Assembly: GCA_947492885.1 (NCBI GenBank)
Contig: CANLPK010000012.1
Coordinates: 1-50,241, forward strand
Direction: 5' to 3'
DNA length: 50,241 bases
Source: Bacteroidota bacterium
GTDB taxonomy: Bacteria > Bacteroidota > Bacteroidia > UKL13-3
The notes under the pieces are model-generated. The model worked only from the letters and a program-made list of their open reading frames with translations, had not been told where the DNA came from and made no database searches. Shown piece after piece: positions 1 to 9,936 of the stretch. Made by a program: the position numbers and the translations under genes. Positions within the stretch are counted from its first letter, which is position 1. Each line of letters opens with the position of its first letter.

Positions 1-487
1 GGTAATCATGATGCCGAGCTATGTAAATATTGGCGCTTACGTTGACGAAGGAACCATGGTAGATACATGGGCAACGGTAGGCAGCTGTGCACAAATTGGG
101 AAAGGCGTACATCTTAGTGGTGGCGTTGGTATTGGAGGGGTTTTAGAACCTGTTCAGGCAGCACCAGTTATTATTGAAGATGGTTGCTTTATTGGTTCAA
201 GATGTATTGTAGTAGAAGGGGTTCATGTAAAAAGTGAAGCTGTATTAGGAGCCAATGTATGCTTAACACAAAGTACTAAAATTATTGATGTTACTGGCAA
301 TGTGCCCATAGAAATGAAAGGGGTAGTTCCTGAACGTTCGGTGGTAATTCCGGGTAGTTATGATAAGAAATTTCCAGCAGGTGAATACCAAGTAAACTGC
401 GCATTGATCATTGGTAAACGCAAAGCGAGCACAGATCTGAAAACGAGTCTGAACGATGCTTTGCGCGATTTCGGAGTGGCGGTATAA
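1..487 (+). CDS. dapD: 2,3,4,5-tetrahydropyridine-2,6-dicarboxylate N-succinyltransferase, C-terminal part (5' end outside window)
   Basis: [53 protein letters not shown] left-handed beta-helix hexapeptide region typical of DapD; frame is open to the window start. Confidence 0.95.
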   Translation, partial: VIMMPSYVNIGAYVDEGTMVDTWATVGSCAQIGKGVHLSGGVGIGGVLEPVQAAPVIIEDGCFIGSRCIVVEGVHVKSEAVLGANVCLTQSTKIIDVTGNVPIEMKGVVPERSVVIPGSYDKKFPAGEYQVNCALIIGKRKASTDLKTSLNDALRDFGVAV

Positions 488-540
488 TTCAATGATTTTT
501 TCACCTTTATACTTTAAGTCTTTAAAAAAAATATTTTATA

Positions 541-2757
541 ATGAAGCATATTTTCTTTGTAGCATTTGCTCTTATTAGCTTACTCTCGGTTGCACAAAAC
601 AAACCTAAAGAGGGAGCTATAGAAAACAATCCAACACGTAAATTCACCATGAACGATGCGGTGATTGGACAACGTTCTTATTTACAACCCAAAAGATTAT
701 CACAATTGCAATGGATACCAGGTACTACCAAATACAGCTATGTGGTTAAACAAAATAACCGGGAAGTGGTGATGGTAGGAGAGGCCGGTAAAACCGATGA
801 AACACCAATGTTTGCCAGCGATATGATTGGTGCCAAGCTCGCTGAAAGTGGGGTTGATAGTATGTTAAGCTTGCCACAATTTACGTGGGAAAATTCGAAC
901 ACCATTCATTTTATGTTCAAGCATCGCATGGTATGGTTTGATTTAGATAAACAAGAAATTCGTACGAGCGGCACCTGGATTGATGATGCAGCCAATTTTG
1001 ATATTGACCCGAATGGTAAACAAATTGCCTACACCATAGAAAATAATTTGGTGGTGATGAATGCCAAAGGCGATAAATTGATGGTAAGTAACGAAGATGA
1101 TAAATCACATGTATACGGAGCTTCCAATGTTCATCGGAACGAATATGGAATTTCTAAAGGAACCTTTTGGAGTCCGAAAGGAAATTTGCTCGCATATTAC
1201 CGCATGGATGAGTCGATGGTGACGGAGTACCCCATCATGAATATTAACGATAAACCCGCTTCGGTTAAGATGATTCGTTATCCGATGGCAGGAGGTAAAA
1301 GCCATCGTGTTACTGTTGGAGTATTTAATACCAATAGCAATACTTCCATCGTCTTAAATATTGCTGGCGACCCGGAGCATTATATCACCAATATTAGCTG
1401 GAGCAAGGATGAATCGAAAATTTATTTGGCATTACTCAATCGTCATACCGACTCATGCTGGTACCAGATTTATGATGTTCAAAGTGGGAACCTGATTAAG
1501 ACTTGGGCAATTTTCACCGCCCCAACCTATGTTGAGCCACTATACCCATTGGCTTATTTGGGAAATTCGAATAAGTTAATCTGGCGCACCTATGAGTTGG
1601 CAGCCGATAAAAAATCTACCAAAGAGGTAGTACGTATCATAGATGAGAATGGAAATAGCGTTGACAAGAACAACTACAGCTTTGGCAACGTCATTGCAGA
1701 TATTTATTCATTCGATGAGAAAGGATATTATTTCACCTATTTCTATAATGATGGGTTGAATAAGGGGGTAGCCTATCAGCCATTGAATGCAAAAGGTAAA
1801 ATGGTTGCAGCTATTCAACGCAATGCCATTGATGGAATCAATACCCCGATGTTTTGTGATAATGGAGCTTTCTATATCAATCAACTACAATCAGCAACAA
1901 CTCCTCGCACCATAACAGTCAATGCAAGTGCAACGGGTGTTGCCACCCAAACTTTATTGAGGGCAATGAATCCGCTGGCCGATTATGCTATGCCCAAAAT
2001 GAAGTTTGTGAAGATTAAAGCTGCGGATGGTGTGACCAATTTGAATGCAAGAATTATTTACCCACTGGGATTTGACAGTACCCAAAAATATCCATCAGTA
2101 ACTTATGTATACAACGGCCCGCATGTTCAACTGGTAAGCAATACCTGGCTAGGTGGAGCCGATTTGTGGTTATATTATATGGCTCAACAAGGCTATGTGG
2201 TATTCACGGTGGATGGAAGAGGCAGTGGCAACCGCGGCAAAGAATTTGAGCAAGTTATCCATCGTCAACTGGGTACTGCCGAAATTGCCGATCAGATAAA
2301 AGGGAATGAATACTTAAAATCACTGGCCTTCATTGACCAAAATAGAATGGGCGTATTTGGATGGAGTTTTGGTGGTTTTATGACTACGAGCTTGATGACT
2401 CGCACACCAGGAACCTATAAGGTGGGTGTCGCCGGTGGTGCAGTAATCGACTGGAGCTATTATGAGGTGATGTATACGGAAAGGTATATGGACACCCCGG
2501 ATGAAAATCCAACAGGATACGATAATTCAAACCTACTCAATTATGCAGGTGCATTACAAGGCAAATTAATGATGATTCATGGTACCAGTGACGATGTGGT
2601 TGTGTGGCAACATACCTTGATGTACACCAAGAAATGCGTGGAGTCGAAGAAGCAAATAGATTACTTTATGTATCCTGGCCATCTTCATAATGTGCTTGGT
2701 GTTGACCGAGTAAATTTAATGCAAAAGATTACCGATTATTTTAGTCAGAATTTATAG
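541..2757 (+). CDS. S9 family peptidase, dipeptidyl peptidase IV-like, secreted
   Basis: Signal peptide, DPP-IV beta-propeller-like N-terminus, nucleophile motif GWSFGGF, C-terminal Asp (HGTSDD) and His (YPGHLHNV). Confidence 0.93.
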   Translation: MKHIFFVAFALISLLSVAQNKPKEGAIENNPTRKFTMNDAVIGQRSYLQPKRLSQLQWIPGTTKYSYVVKQNNREVVMVGEAGKTDETPMFASDMIGAKLAESGVDSMLSLPQFTWENSNTIHFMFKHRMVWFDLDKQEIRTSGTWIDDAANFDIDPNGKQIAYTIENNLVVMNAKGDKLMVSNEDDKSHVYGASNVHRNEYGISKGTFWSPKGNLLAYYRMDESMVTEYPIMNINDKPASVKMIRYPMAGGKSHRVTVGVFNTNSNTSIVLNIAGDPEHYITNISWSKDESKIYLALLNRHTDSCWYQIYDVQSGNLIKTWAIFTAPTYVEPLYPLAYLGNSNKLIWRTYELAADKKSTKEVVRIIDENGNSVDKNNYSFGNVIADIYSFDEKGYYFTYFYNDGLNKGVAYQPLNAKGKMVAAIQRNAIDGINTPMFCDNGAFYINQLQSATTPRTITVNASATGVATQTLLRAMNPLADYAMPKMKFVKIKAADGVTNLNARIIYPLGFDSTQKYPSVTYVYNGPHVQLVSNTWLGGADLWLYYMAQQGYVVFTVDGRGSGNRGKEFEQVIHRQLGTAEIADQIKGNEYLKSLAFIDQNRMGVFGWSFGGFMTTSLMTRTPGTYKVGVAGGAVIDWSYYEVMYTERYMDTPDENPTGYDNSNLLNYAGALQGKLMMIHGTSDDVVVWQHTLMYTKKCVESKKQIDYFMYPGHLHNVLGVDRVNLMQKITDYFSQNL

Positions 2758-2762
2758 CCAAT

Positions 2763-2795
2763 AAAAAAGCCACTTCAAATTGAAGTGGCTTTTTT
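2763..2795. terminator. Rho-independent, probably bidirectional terminator
   Basis: aaaaaagccacttcaa/attgaagtggcttttttatttt inverted repeat with A and T tracts between convergent genes. Confidence 0.85.
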
Positions 2796-2814
2796 ATTTT
2801 AATGAGTTATTTAA

Positions 2815-3426
2815 TTATTTGGTATAGGTATTTGTACCTTTAGTAGTATTTGTATGGGTTGCATCTTGTACAAAAGATTCGTTTCTAACCACAACCATCT
2901 GCGATTTACCTAATTCGTCGAATACAATTGTTACCGTATTGTCAGTGGTACCAATTGTAGTAGTGCTATTTCCTGAAACATACTTAGTTGCATGAAGAAT
3001 GATTGCTTCTTTATTTTTCAACCCTGCTGATTTGTCTTTACCTGCAAAAGCCCAGCTACCTGATTCTACATCTGTTTGTCCGGCTTGAACCACAGTCAAG
3101 GTGTAGGTATTGTCTTTTGTGAATTCCCAAGTTTCACTATAGGTATAAGAATTAGTTGTGGTTTGAGACGCAGCATTTCCAATTTTAATTACGGTAGTCA
3201 CTTTTTGATTGGTGCCATCAAAAGTATAATCCCTGGTAGTTACGATATTGCCGTTAACCGTTGAAACGGTATAAGTGTTAGTTGATAGTTTCCAAGTGCC
3301 TTCAAGGCGGCCTTTACGAGAGCTAAATGGTAAAGCTGGATCGTTTGCTCCTTTCTTACATGAAGATACTGGAATAATAGTGGTTGCAATGATTGCAAAT
3401 AGGAAGAATTTTATAATAGATTTCAT
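2815..3426 (-). CDS. lipoprotein, lipocalin-like/hypothetical
   Basis: MKSIIKFFLFAIIATTIIPVSSCKKG lipobox; beta-rich body (LEGTWKLSTNTYTV, YSETWEFTKDNTYTLTV). Confidence 0.75.
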   Translation of the reverse strand: MKSIIKFFLFAIIATTIIPVSSCKKGANDPALPFSSRKGRLEGTWKLSTNTYTVSTVNGNIVTTRDYTFDGTNQKVTTVIKIGNAASQTTTNSYTYSETWEFTKDNTYTLTVVQAGQTDVESGSWAFAGKDKSAGLKNKEAIILHATKYVSGNSTTTIGTTDNTVTIVFDELGKSQMVVVRNESFVQDATHTNTTKGTNTYTK

Positions 3427-3500
3427 ATGGAATAAAATTGATTTATATATGGCGAAGATAAATAATTAAATTTGAACCCAAATAATACTCTTTTATAAAC

Positions 3501-3908
3501 ATGGCAACATCCAATGTCAATTACGAAGGTGGCTTAAGAACCAAGGCCACGCATATTTTTTCGGGAAATTCCATTATCACCGATGCCCCCCTCGATAACC
3601 ACGGCAAAGCGGAAGCTTTTTCGCCTACCGACCTGATGGCTACCTCCTTGGGGGCTTGCATGCTCACGGTAATGGGGATCAAGGCCGAGCAAAGCCAATG
3701 GAATATAGACAATACCACTGTGCAGATTACCAAGATAATGGGAACCGAGCCACGCCGTGTGATTCAAATCGATGCTTTGGTAACCTTTCCTAAAGGTGAT
3801 TTTGATGCCAAAGCTAAAACAATTTTGGAGCATACTGCCCTTACTTGTCCAGTGAGTAGAAGCTTGCATCCCGACTTAAAACAGAATATTGAATTCGTTT
3901 GGAGCTAA
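3501..3908 (+). CDS. OsmC family protein
   Basis: SPTDLMATSLGACMLTVMGI and LTCPVSRSLHPD motifs with both OsmC cysteines. Confidence 0.92.
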   Translation: MATSNVNYEGGLRTKATHIFSGNSIITDAPLDNHGKAEAFSPTDLMATSLGACMLTVMGIKAEQSQWNIDNTTVQITKIMGTEPRRVIQIDALVTFPKGDFDAKAKTILEHTALTCPVSRSLHPDLKQNIEFVWS

Positions 3909-4023
3909 GCCTTTCAAACCTTATTTAATAATAGTTTAAACTTTGTAATTTTGCCTTTTATAATTTAAAATTATTCATAAAATCAATCCTTTAAATTTAA
4001 GGGATACAAATTATCTTCGCATC

Positions 4024-5424
4024 ATGCTAAAAATAAAATTTGGAACCGACGGATGGCGCGCCATCATTGCACAAGAATATACTGTTGATAATGTAAAACG
4101 CGTAGCCGATGCCACTGCCAAATGGTTATTGCAAAATAATCCAAAACCTACTGTGGTGGTTGGTAATGATTGCCGTTTCGCTGGTAAATTATTTAGCGAA
4201 ACTGTTACACGTATCATGGCATGCAATGGTATCAAGGTATTTTTAGCAGAGAATGAATTTGTAAGCACTCCAATGATTTCATTAGGAACTGTAAATTTAG
4301 AGGCCAGCCAAGGAATTATTATCACTGCGAGTCATAACCCAGCAAGTTATAATGGATATAAGTTAAAAGGAGCCTATGGAGGGCCTACTACGCCAAAAGA
4401 TATTGAGATAGTTGAATCATTAATTCTTGACTCAGTAGACTATGAAATGAAATCATTAGAAGCATATTTCGCTGATGGTTTGGTGGAGTATATTGATTTG
4501 GAAACCATGTATTGCGATCATGCGGAAGCCAATTTCGATTTAGACGCAATTCGTAAAAGCAATTTGAATTTTGCATACGATGCAATGTATGGTGCAGGTC
4601 AAAATGTGATGAAAAGACTATTGCCCGATGTGGATCGTTTGCATTGCGAGTACAATCCAGGATTTAATGGACAGGCGCCGGAGCCTATTCATAAAAACTT
4701 ACAAGAGTTTAGCGATATGATTAGTGTGAGCGGTGATATTGCTTGTGGCTTGGCTACCGATGGAGATGCCGACCGTATAGGGTTATATAATAGTTCAGGT
4801 AAGTTCATCGATTCGCATCATATCATTTTGTTGCTCATTAATTATTTACACAACTATAAAAATCTTGGCGGTAAAGTAATTTTTACATTTAGTTGTTCTC
4901 AAAAAATTAAGAAGCTTTGCGAACATTTCGAGTTGGAATACGATATCAAAAAAATTGGTTTTAAATATATCTGTGAAGACATGATTACCCAGGATGTGCT
5001 GGTTGGAGGCGAAGAGAGTGGCGGTATAGCAATCAAAGGGCATATTCCTGAACGTGATGGAATATGGATGGGATTGGCATTATGGGAGTTCATGGTGAAA
5101 ACAGGTAAGAGCATTGAAGCCTTGATTGAAGAGGTATATGCTATTGTAGGAACATTTGCTGTAGAGCGTTTGGATTTGCATTTGACCGAAGAAAAGAAAC
5201 AACAAATCATTGCTTCATGCAAATCGGATCAATATACAAGTTTTGGAAATTTGAATGTAACGAGCACTGAAGACCTTGATGGATTTAAATTTCATTTAGG
5301 TAATGAAGAGTGGGTAATGCTTCGTCCGAGCGGCACTGAGCCTGTGCTTCGTGTATATTGTGAAGCCGCAACCAGCAAAAGAAGTTTCGAAATTTTGCAT
5401 ATTGTTGAAACCGCAATTCTATAA
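4024..5424 (+). CDS. phosphoglucomutase/phosphomannomutase family protein
   Basis: KFGTDGWRAII, active-site ITASHNPASYNGYK, metal-binding DGDADRIG, GGEESGG and RPSGTEPVLRVY. Confidence 0.95.
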   Translation: MLKIKFGTDGWRAIIAQEYTVDNVKRVADATAKWLLQNNPKPTVVVGNDCRFAGKLFSETVTRIMACNGIKVFLAENEFVSTPMISLGTVNLEASQGIIITASHNPASYNGYKLKGAYGGPTTPKDIEIVESLILDSVDYEMKSLEAYFADGLVEYIDLETMYCDHAEANFDLDAIRKSNLNFAYDAMYGAGQNVMKRLLPDVDRLHCEYNPGFNGQAPEPIHKNLQEFSDMISVSGDIACGLATDGDADRIGLYNSSGKFIDSHHIILLLINYLHNYKNLGGKVIFTFSCSQKIKKLCEHFELEYDIKKIGFKYICEDMITQDVLVGGEESGGIAIKGHIPERDGIWMGLALWEFMVKTGKSIEALIEEVYAIVGTFAVERLDLHLTEEKKQQIIASCKSDQYTSFGNLNVTSTEDLDGFKFHLGNEEWVMLRPSGTEPVLRVYCEAATSKRSFEILHIVETAIL

Positions 5425-5506
5425 ATTAGATTTAAGCAAGTGCTAAACAATTTGCTTGTTTGATAGTTTTAGTTGGCCATCTATTCATTTTTCATTTTAT
5501 TATTCT

Positions 5507-6013
5507 GTGACTAATATTCTCATATTATCTGATACACATAATTATCTGGATGAAAGAATTTGGAAATATATTGATGCCTGCGATGTAGTGTGGCATGGCG
5601 GTGATATTGGAACGATTGCCATAGCCGATTCCATTAAAAAGCACAAACCCGTTGAAGCGGTTTATGGTAATATTGATGGGACGGATGTGCGACAGGTGCA
5701 TCCACTCATTCATCGGTTTAAATGTGAAGAAGTATCAGTGGCAATGACGCATATTGGGGGTTACCCCGATCGTTATCGGCCCGATGCGATGAAAATTTTA
5801 AATGAGCGGGTACCCGATATCATGGTATGTGGACACTCCCATATTTTGAAAGTGATGCGTGATAAAAAATATCAGAATATGCTCTTCATCAACCCAGGAG
5901 CAGCGGGAATACATGGGTTTCATCCCATACAAACATTAATAAAATTAAAAATTGATGGGAAAAGAATTTACGATTTGGAGGTAGTTGAATTAAAGAGAGC
6001 CAAACTCGATTGA
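5507..6013 (+). CDS. YfcE-like metallophosphoesterase
   Basis: ILILSDTHN, VWHGGDIG, VYGNIDGTD, VCGHSH, NPGAAG motifs; GTG at 5507 is the likely start because the preceding 17 codons are unconserved-looking. Confidence 0.9.
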   Translation: MTNILILSDTHNYLDERIWKYIDACDVVWHGGDIGTIAIADSIKKHKPVEAVYGNIDGTDVRQVHPLIHRFKCEEVSVAMTHIGGYPDRYRPDAMKILNERVPDIMVCGHSHILKVMRDKKYQNMLFINPGAAGIHGFHPIQTLIKLKIDGKRIYDLEVVELKRAKLD

Positions 6014-6014
6014 G

Positions 6015-6413
6015 TTATTTACCCTTGCCAATAATACGTTTTCGATGTGTTTCTCCCCAATCTCTTAATTCATCAATAAGCTTATCTAAAGTCTTTCCAT
6101 AAGGTGTCATAGAATATTCCACCACCACTGGAACCGAATCGTATACGGTACGTTTAATAAGTTGATTCATTTCCAAATCACGTAATTCTTTTGAGAGCAT
6201 CTTATCGGTGATATCAGGAATTTCTTTGGCCATTTGGCTGAAACGCTTATTGCCAAAGGTAAGTGAGATGATGATTGGGAGTTTCCATTTACCACTTAAT
6301 ATGTCCAATGCGTCACGCACAGGTAAGATGGCTTTGGTACATTCGGCTAAGTTTTTAACTTTAGGTTGTTTTGCTGTTGTCATTGATCTAGTTGCTTTCT
6401 CGAAGTATAGCAC
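6015..6413 (-). CDS. HxlR family winged-helix transcriptional regulator
   Basis: LDILSGKWKLPIIISLTFGNKRFSQMAKEIPDITDKMLSKELRDLE. Confidence 0.92.
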   Translation of the reverse strand: MLYFEKATRSMTTAKQPKVKNLAECTKAILPVRDALDILSGKWKLPIIISLTFGNKRFSQMAKEIPDITDKMLSKELRDLEMNQLIKRTVYDSVPVVVEYSMTPYGKTLDKLIDELRDWGETHRKRIIGKGK

Positions 6414-6498
6414 TATCCACAGGGGTAGTACTTACTATTGGATAGCAAATATAGATACCTTTGAATCCTCAAACAAGTAAATTGACTGTCAAAATTTT

Positions 6499-6822
6499 AT
6501 GATAAATTTAAAGATCATTTCGTCCACCAAACGACCGGGTAGAAAAGGGCCTTTGGTTGCAGGCTGGATTGAAGCGCAAGCACGTGACGATGGCGGCGTT
6601 TCAGTGGGTACACCTGCTACCAAAGGTTTGAAAGGTGATTTGGCAACAATGAAAATTGTGCCACTCACTGAAGGTGTTAATTTTTCGATGTTCACTCAGT
6701 TTTTTAACGAAAAAGGTGAATTTGCAGGAAACGAATTCTCCATTAAATCGACTAAGTTCATGTTGGATGAATTGGTGAGATGGACTAAAGGATTAATATT
6801 AATTAAAGAAAATACATTATGA
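6499..6822 (+). CDS. internally shortened NAD(P)H-dependent FMN reductase-like protein
   Basis: N-terminus LKIISSTKRPGRKGPLVAGWIEAQA and C-terminus MKIVPLTEGVNFSMFTQFFNEKGEF...MLDELVRWTKGL match the two ends of the flavodoxin-like reductase family; the middle is missing (107 aa total). Confidence 0.65.
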   Translation: MINLKIISSTKRPGRKGPLVAGWIEAQARDDGGVSVGTPATKGLKGDLATMKIVPLTEGVNFSMFTQFFNEKGEFAGNEFSIKSTKFMLDELVRWTKGLILIKENTL

Positions 6823-7511
6823 AAGTAGATATATGGTCGGACATACGTTGTCCGTTTTGCTATATAGGCAAACGAAAATTTGAGATGGCATTAGAGGGAT
6901 TTCCTCAACGTCAACAAATAGAAGTGGAGTGGCATAGTTTCGAATTAGACCCCAATTTAAAAACTGAGCATGGTAAAAGTGTATATGATTACTTAGCAGA
7001 GCGCAAGCGAATGACTCGTGAACAATCGGAAACGATGCATGTTCAAGTAACTCAGATGGCGGCGGAAGTGGGGTTGAATTATGATTTTGATTCGGCGGTA
7101 ATCTCTAATTCATTCGATGCGCATAGAATTATTCAATTGGCCAAAACCAAAGGATTGGGTGATGTTTCTGAAGAAGAATTTTTCAAAGCATATTTCTGTG
7201 AAGGTGTTGATATAAGCAATCATGCATCACTTTTACTCATTGGTCAACGTATCGGATTGGAAGAAGTAGATATCTCTAGGGTTTTATCGAGCAATGAGTT
7301 TGCCGATGAAGTACGTTACGATGAACATCAGGCACAAGAAATAGGAGTGACGGGAGTTCCGTTTTTTGTGCTCAACAATAAATATGCAGTATCGGGTGCA
7401 CAAGCCCCTGAAACATTCTTACATGCACTTGAAGTAGCTTGGTCGGAGATTACACCAACAAATACCCAATTGAATGATGGGGCAAGTTGTGATGCGGATG
7501 GCAATTGCTAA
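6819..7511 (+). CDS. DsbA family oxidoreductase, FrnE-like
   Basis: DIWSDIRCPFCYIGKRKFE, C-terminal GVTGVPFFVLNNKYAVSGAQ, and Cys-rich tail; ATGA overlap with the previous gene. Confidence 0.93.
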   Translation: MKVDIWSDIRCPFCYIGKRKFEMALEGFPQRQQIEVEWHSFELDPNLKTEHGKSVYDYLAERKRMTREQSETMHVQVTQMAAEVGLNYDFDSAVISNSFDAHRIIQLAKTKGLGDVSEEEFFKAYFCEGVDISNHASLLLIGQRIGLEEVDISRVLSSNEFADEVRYDEHQAQEIGVTGVPFFVLNNKYAVSGAQAPETFLHALEVAWSEITPTNTQLNDGASCDADGNC

Positions 7512-7527
7512 ATTGAATTTTATATTG

Positions 7528-8376
7528 ATGCCTAAAATTGTAAAAATACACGCAGCAGAGAATACTCCAATGGGCGAATTGGTTACCTATAGGGCCTTGC
7601 CTACGCGCACCATTGATATGTTGGATCCGTTCTTGTTTCTAAATCATCACGGACCACAGGTATATGCGTCGAATAATTCAGGGTTGCCATTTGGACCACA
7701 TCCACACCGTGGCATTGAAACCGTTACTTTTATTGTTGATGGAGATATTTGCCATAAAGATAATGGAGGACATGAAAGTGTGATGACTGCTGGTGGTGTG
7801 CAATGGATGACGGCTGGAAGTGGGTTGATGCACGAAGAAGTATCATCTAAGGAGTTCAAGAAAAACGGAGGGCCTTTAGAGATTTTGCAATTATGGTTGA
7901 ATTTGCCTTCTCGATTAAGAATGACGAAGCCCAATTATGTTGGGTTAGAGAAAGAAGCTATTCCAATATTATCAGTGAATGATGACGTAAAACTTCAATG
8001 TATTTCTGGTACATGGGAAAATCAAGAAGGACCATTTCCATCAATTACAAATATTGCTTTGGCATTGGTTCATTTTAAAAGCGGAGCATCTTATACCTTG
8101 AATGCGCCTGGAGAGCATACCATTTTCTTTTATATTATCAGAGGTAGTTTTACAGTTGACAATACGATGGTGAAGGCCATGAATGTGGTGGAGTTCACAA
8201 CAGAAGGTGGCGAGATTAAAATTATATCACATGAAGAGAGTATCTTGCTTTTGGGATATGGTAAGCCTTATCAGGAGCCAATTTTTTCACATGGCCCATT
8301 TGTGATGAATACAAAAGAAGAAATCATAGAAGCATATAATGATTATAACGCAGGTAAATTTGGTGCCTGGAATTAA
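7528..8376 (+). CDS. pirin family protein
   Basis: HHGPQ, PFGPHPHRGIETVTFIVDG, AGGVQWMTAGSGLMHEE pirin cupin motifs; start set at MPKIVKIH. Confidence 0.94.
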   Translation: MPKIVKIHAAENTPMGELVTYRALPTRTIDMLDPFLFLNHHGPQVYASNNSGLPFGPHPHRGIETVTFIVDGDICHKDNGGHESVMTAGGVQWMTAGSGLMHEEVSSKEFKKNGGPLEILQLWLNLPSRLRMTKPNYVGLEKEAIPILSVNDDVKLQCISGTWENQEGPFPSITNIALALVHFKSGASYTLNAPGEHTIFFYIIRGSFTVDNTMVKAMNVVEFTTEGGEIKIISHEESILLLGYGKPYQEPIFSHGPFVMNTKEEIIEAYNDYNAGKFGAWN

Positions 8377-8384
8377 GAATCTAA

Positions 8385-9269
8385 ATGGAACGTAAAAAAT
8401 TTATACAAACCTTAGGAATAGGAACTCTAGGTACTTTAGCAATGACAACATTATCAGATTTTAAAAAATTTACTGGCGACTTAAAAGTGCAAGATGAAAT
8501 GATGCCAGTATTATTCGTTGGTCATGGCTCACCAATGAATGCCATAGAAGACAATGAATTCAGTACCCGGTGGATGGCGATGGGTAAAGAAATACCAGTA
8601 CCGAAGGCTGTTCTTATTATATCGGCACATTGGCTTACTCAGGGCACTAAGATTACTGCGATGGAGATGCCTAAAACCATTCACGATTTCGGTGGATTTC
8701 CAAAAGCGCTTTTCGATTATGAATATCCAGCACCTGGCAATCCAGTCTTGGCAGCCGAAACAGCGAGTATGATAAAATCAACTGCTGTAACGCTGGATCA
8801 CGATTGGGGTTTGGATCATGGAGCTTGGTCGGTGGTATGCCGTATGTATCCAGATGCAAAAATTCCTATGATTCAATTGAGTATCGATTACGCTAAAGGG
8901 GCGCAATATCATTACAACTTATCAAAAGAATTGGCTGCGTTGCGTAAGAAAGGTGTATTGATATTGGCCAGTGGTAATATGGTTCACAACTTAGGCATGA
9001 TTGATTGGTCGATGATGAATGGTGGAGGATTTGATTGGGCTCTAAGTTTGAATGATACATTCAAGTCACTAATCTCAAGTGGGGATCATCAAAAGTTGAT
9101 TGATTACGAAAAATTGGGAAGCGCTGCCAAATTGGCGATTCCAACTCCCGATCATTATTTCCCATTGATGTATAGCTTAGGATTGAAAACAGAACAAGAT
9201 AAGATTAGCTTTTTCAATGATAAGGCATTGGGTGGTTCCTTAACGATGACCTCTGTAAAGTTCGGGTAA
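8385..9269 (+). CDS. 4,5-DOPA dioxygenase extradiol-like (DODA/YgiD) protein with leading signal-like segment
   Basis: VLFVGHGSPMNAIEDN, ISAHW, HDFGGFP, DHDWGLDHGAWSV, ASGNMVHNL motifs. Confidence 0.93.
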   Translation: MERKKFIQTLGIGTLGTLAMTTLSDFKKFTGDLKVQDEMMPVLFVGHGSPMNAIEDNEFSTRWMAMGKEIPVPKAVLIISAHWLTQGTKITAMEMPKTIHDFGGFPKALFDYEYPAPGNPVLAAETASMIKSTAVTLDHDWGLDHGAWSVVCRMYPDAKIPMIQLSIDYAKGAQYHYNLSKELAALRKKGVLILASGNMVHNLGMIDWSMMNGGGFDWALSLNDTFKSLISSGDHQKLIDYEKLGSAAKLAIPTPDHYFPLMYSLGLKTEQDKISFFNDKALGGSLTMTSVKFG

Positions 9270-9350
9270 GCCTTACTAGGTAAAGGTTTTTATCTCTTTG
9301 TTTTCGTTCTGTTTCAATGATGTACATTTGTATTTTATTATACAATGTAA

Positions 9351-9884
9351 ATGAATTCTGCGAATACCATTCAAAAAATTAAAACAGCACTCTTTTGTTT
9401 TGCTTCCATTTTATTTATTGGATGTGATCAGGTTACAAAAAACTTAGCCAAAGAACATTTGATGAATCGAGGTGCTGTATCCTATTTCAATGATTTATTT
9501 GTACTCTATTACGCAGAGAATACTGGGGCCGCCATGGGGCTTGGTGATGCATTACCACAGGTATTGAGTTTTTTGTTATTAGGCATCTTACCATTGTTGT
9601 TTTTAATAGCACTATCCTTCTATATTATTAAGCATATGAATCGTTTATCGCCCTTATTGCTCACTGGTTTAACCTTTGTGTTTGCTGGTGGTATTGGAAA
9701 TATTATCGATCGTTTACTTCACGATAGGCATGTTACTGATTTTATGATTATGGGAATAGGAAAACTACATACAGGGATATTTAATTTTGCCGATTTATAT
9801 ATTAGCACCGGAGCAATTATTTTACTCATTTATATTTTAAAGCTCAATATTGCAGAATCAAAGCGCAATAAATTGGAGGTATAA
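9351..9884 (+). CDS. lspA: lipoprotein signal peptidase II
   Basis: DQVTKNLAKEHL, NTGAAMG, GGIGNIIDRLLHDRHVTDF, FNFADLYIS; four TM segments. Confidence 0.94.
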   Translation: MNSANTIQKIKTALFCFASILFIGCDQVTKNLAKEHLMNRGAVSYFNDLFVLYYAENTGAAMGLGDALPQVLSFLLLGILPLLFLIALSFYIIKHMNRLSPLLLTGLTFVFAGGIGNIIDRLLHDRHVTDFMIMGIGKLHTGIFNFADLYISTGAIILLIYILKLNIAESKRNKLEV

Positions 9885-9917
9885 AAAAAGGCCGCTCCTT
9901 TTGAGAGCGACCTTTTT
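9885..9917. terminator. shared bidirectional terminator between lspA and the convergent secreted-protein gene
   Basis: aaaaaggccgctc-cttttga-gagcgaccttttt stem with A and T tracts. Confidence 0.8.
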
Positions 9918-9936
9918 ATTTAGTAAAATCAATATA

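Noticed and set aside
3534-3869. 111-aa - strand ORF opposite OsmC
   Set aside because: Antisense shadow ORF; OsmC on the + strand is strongly supported.
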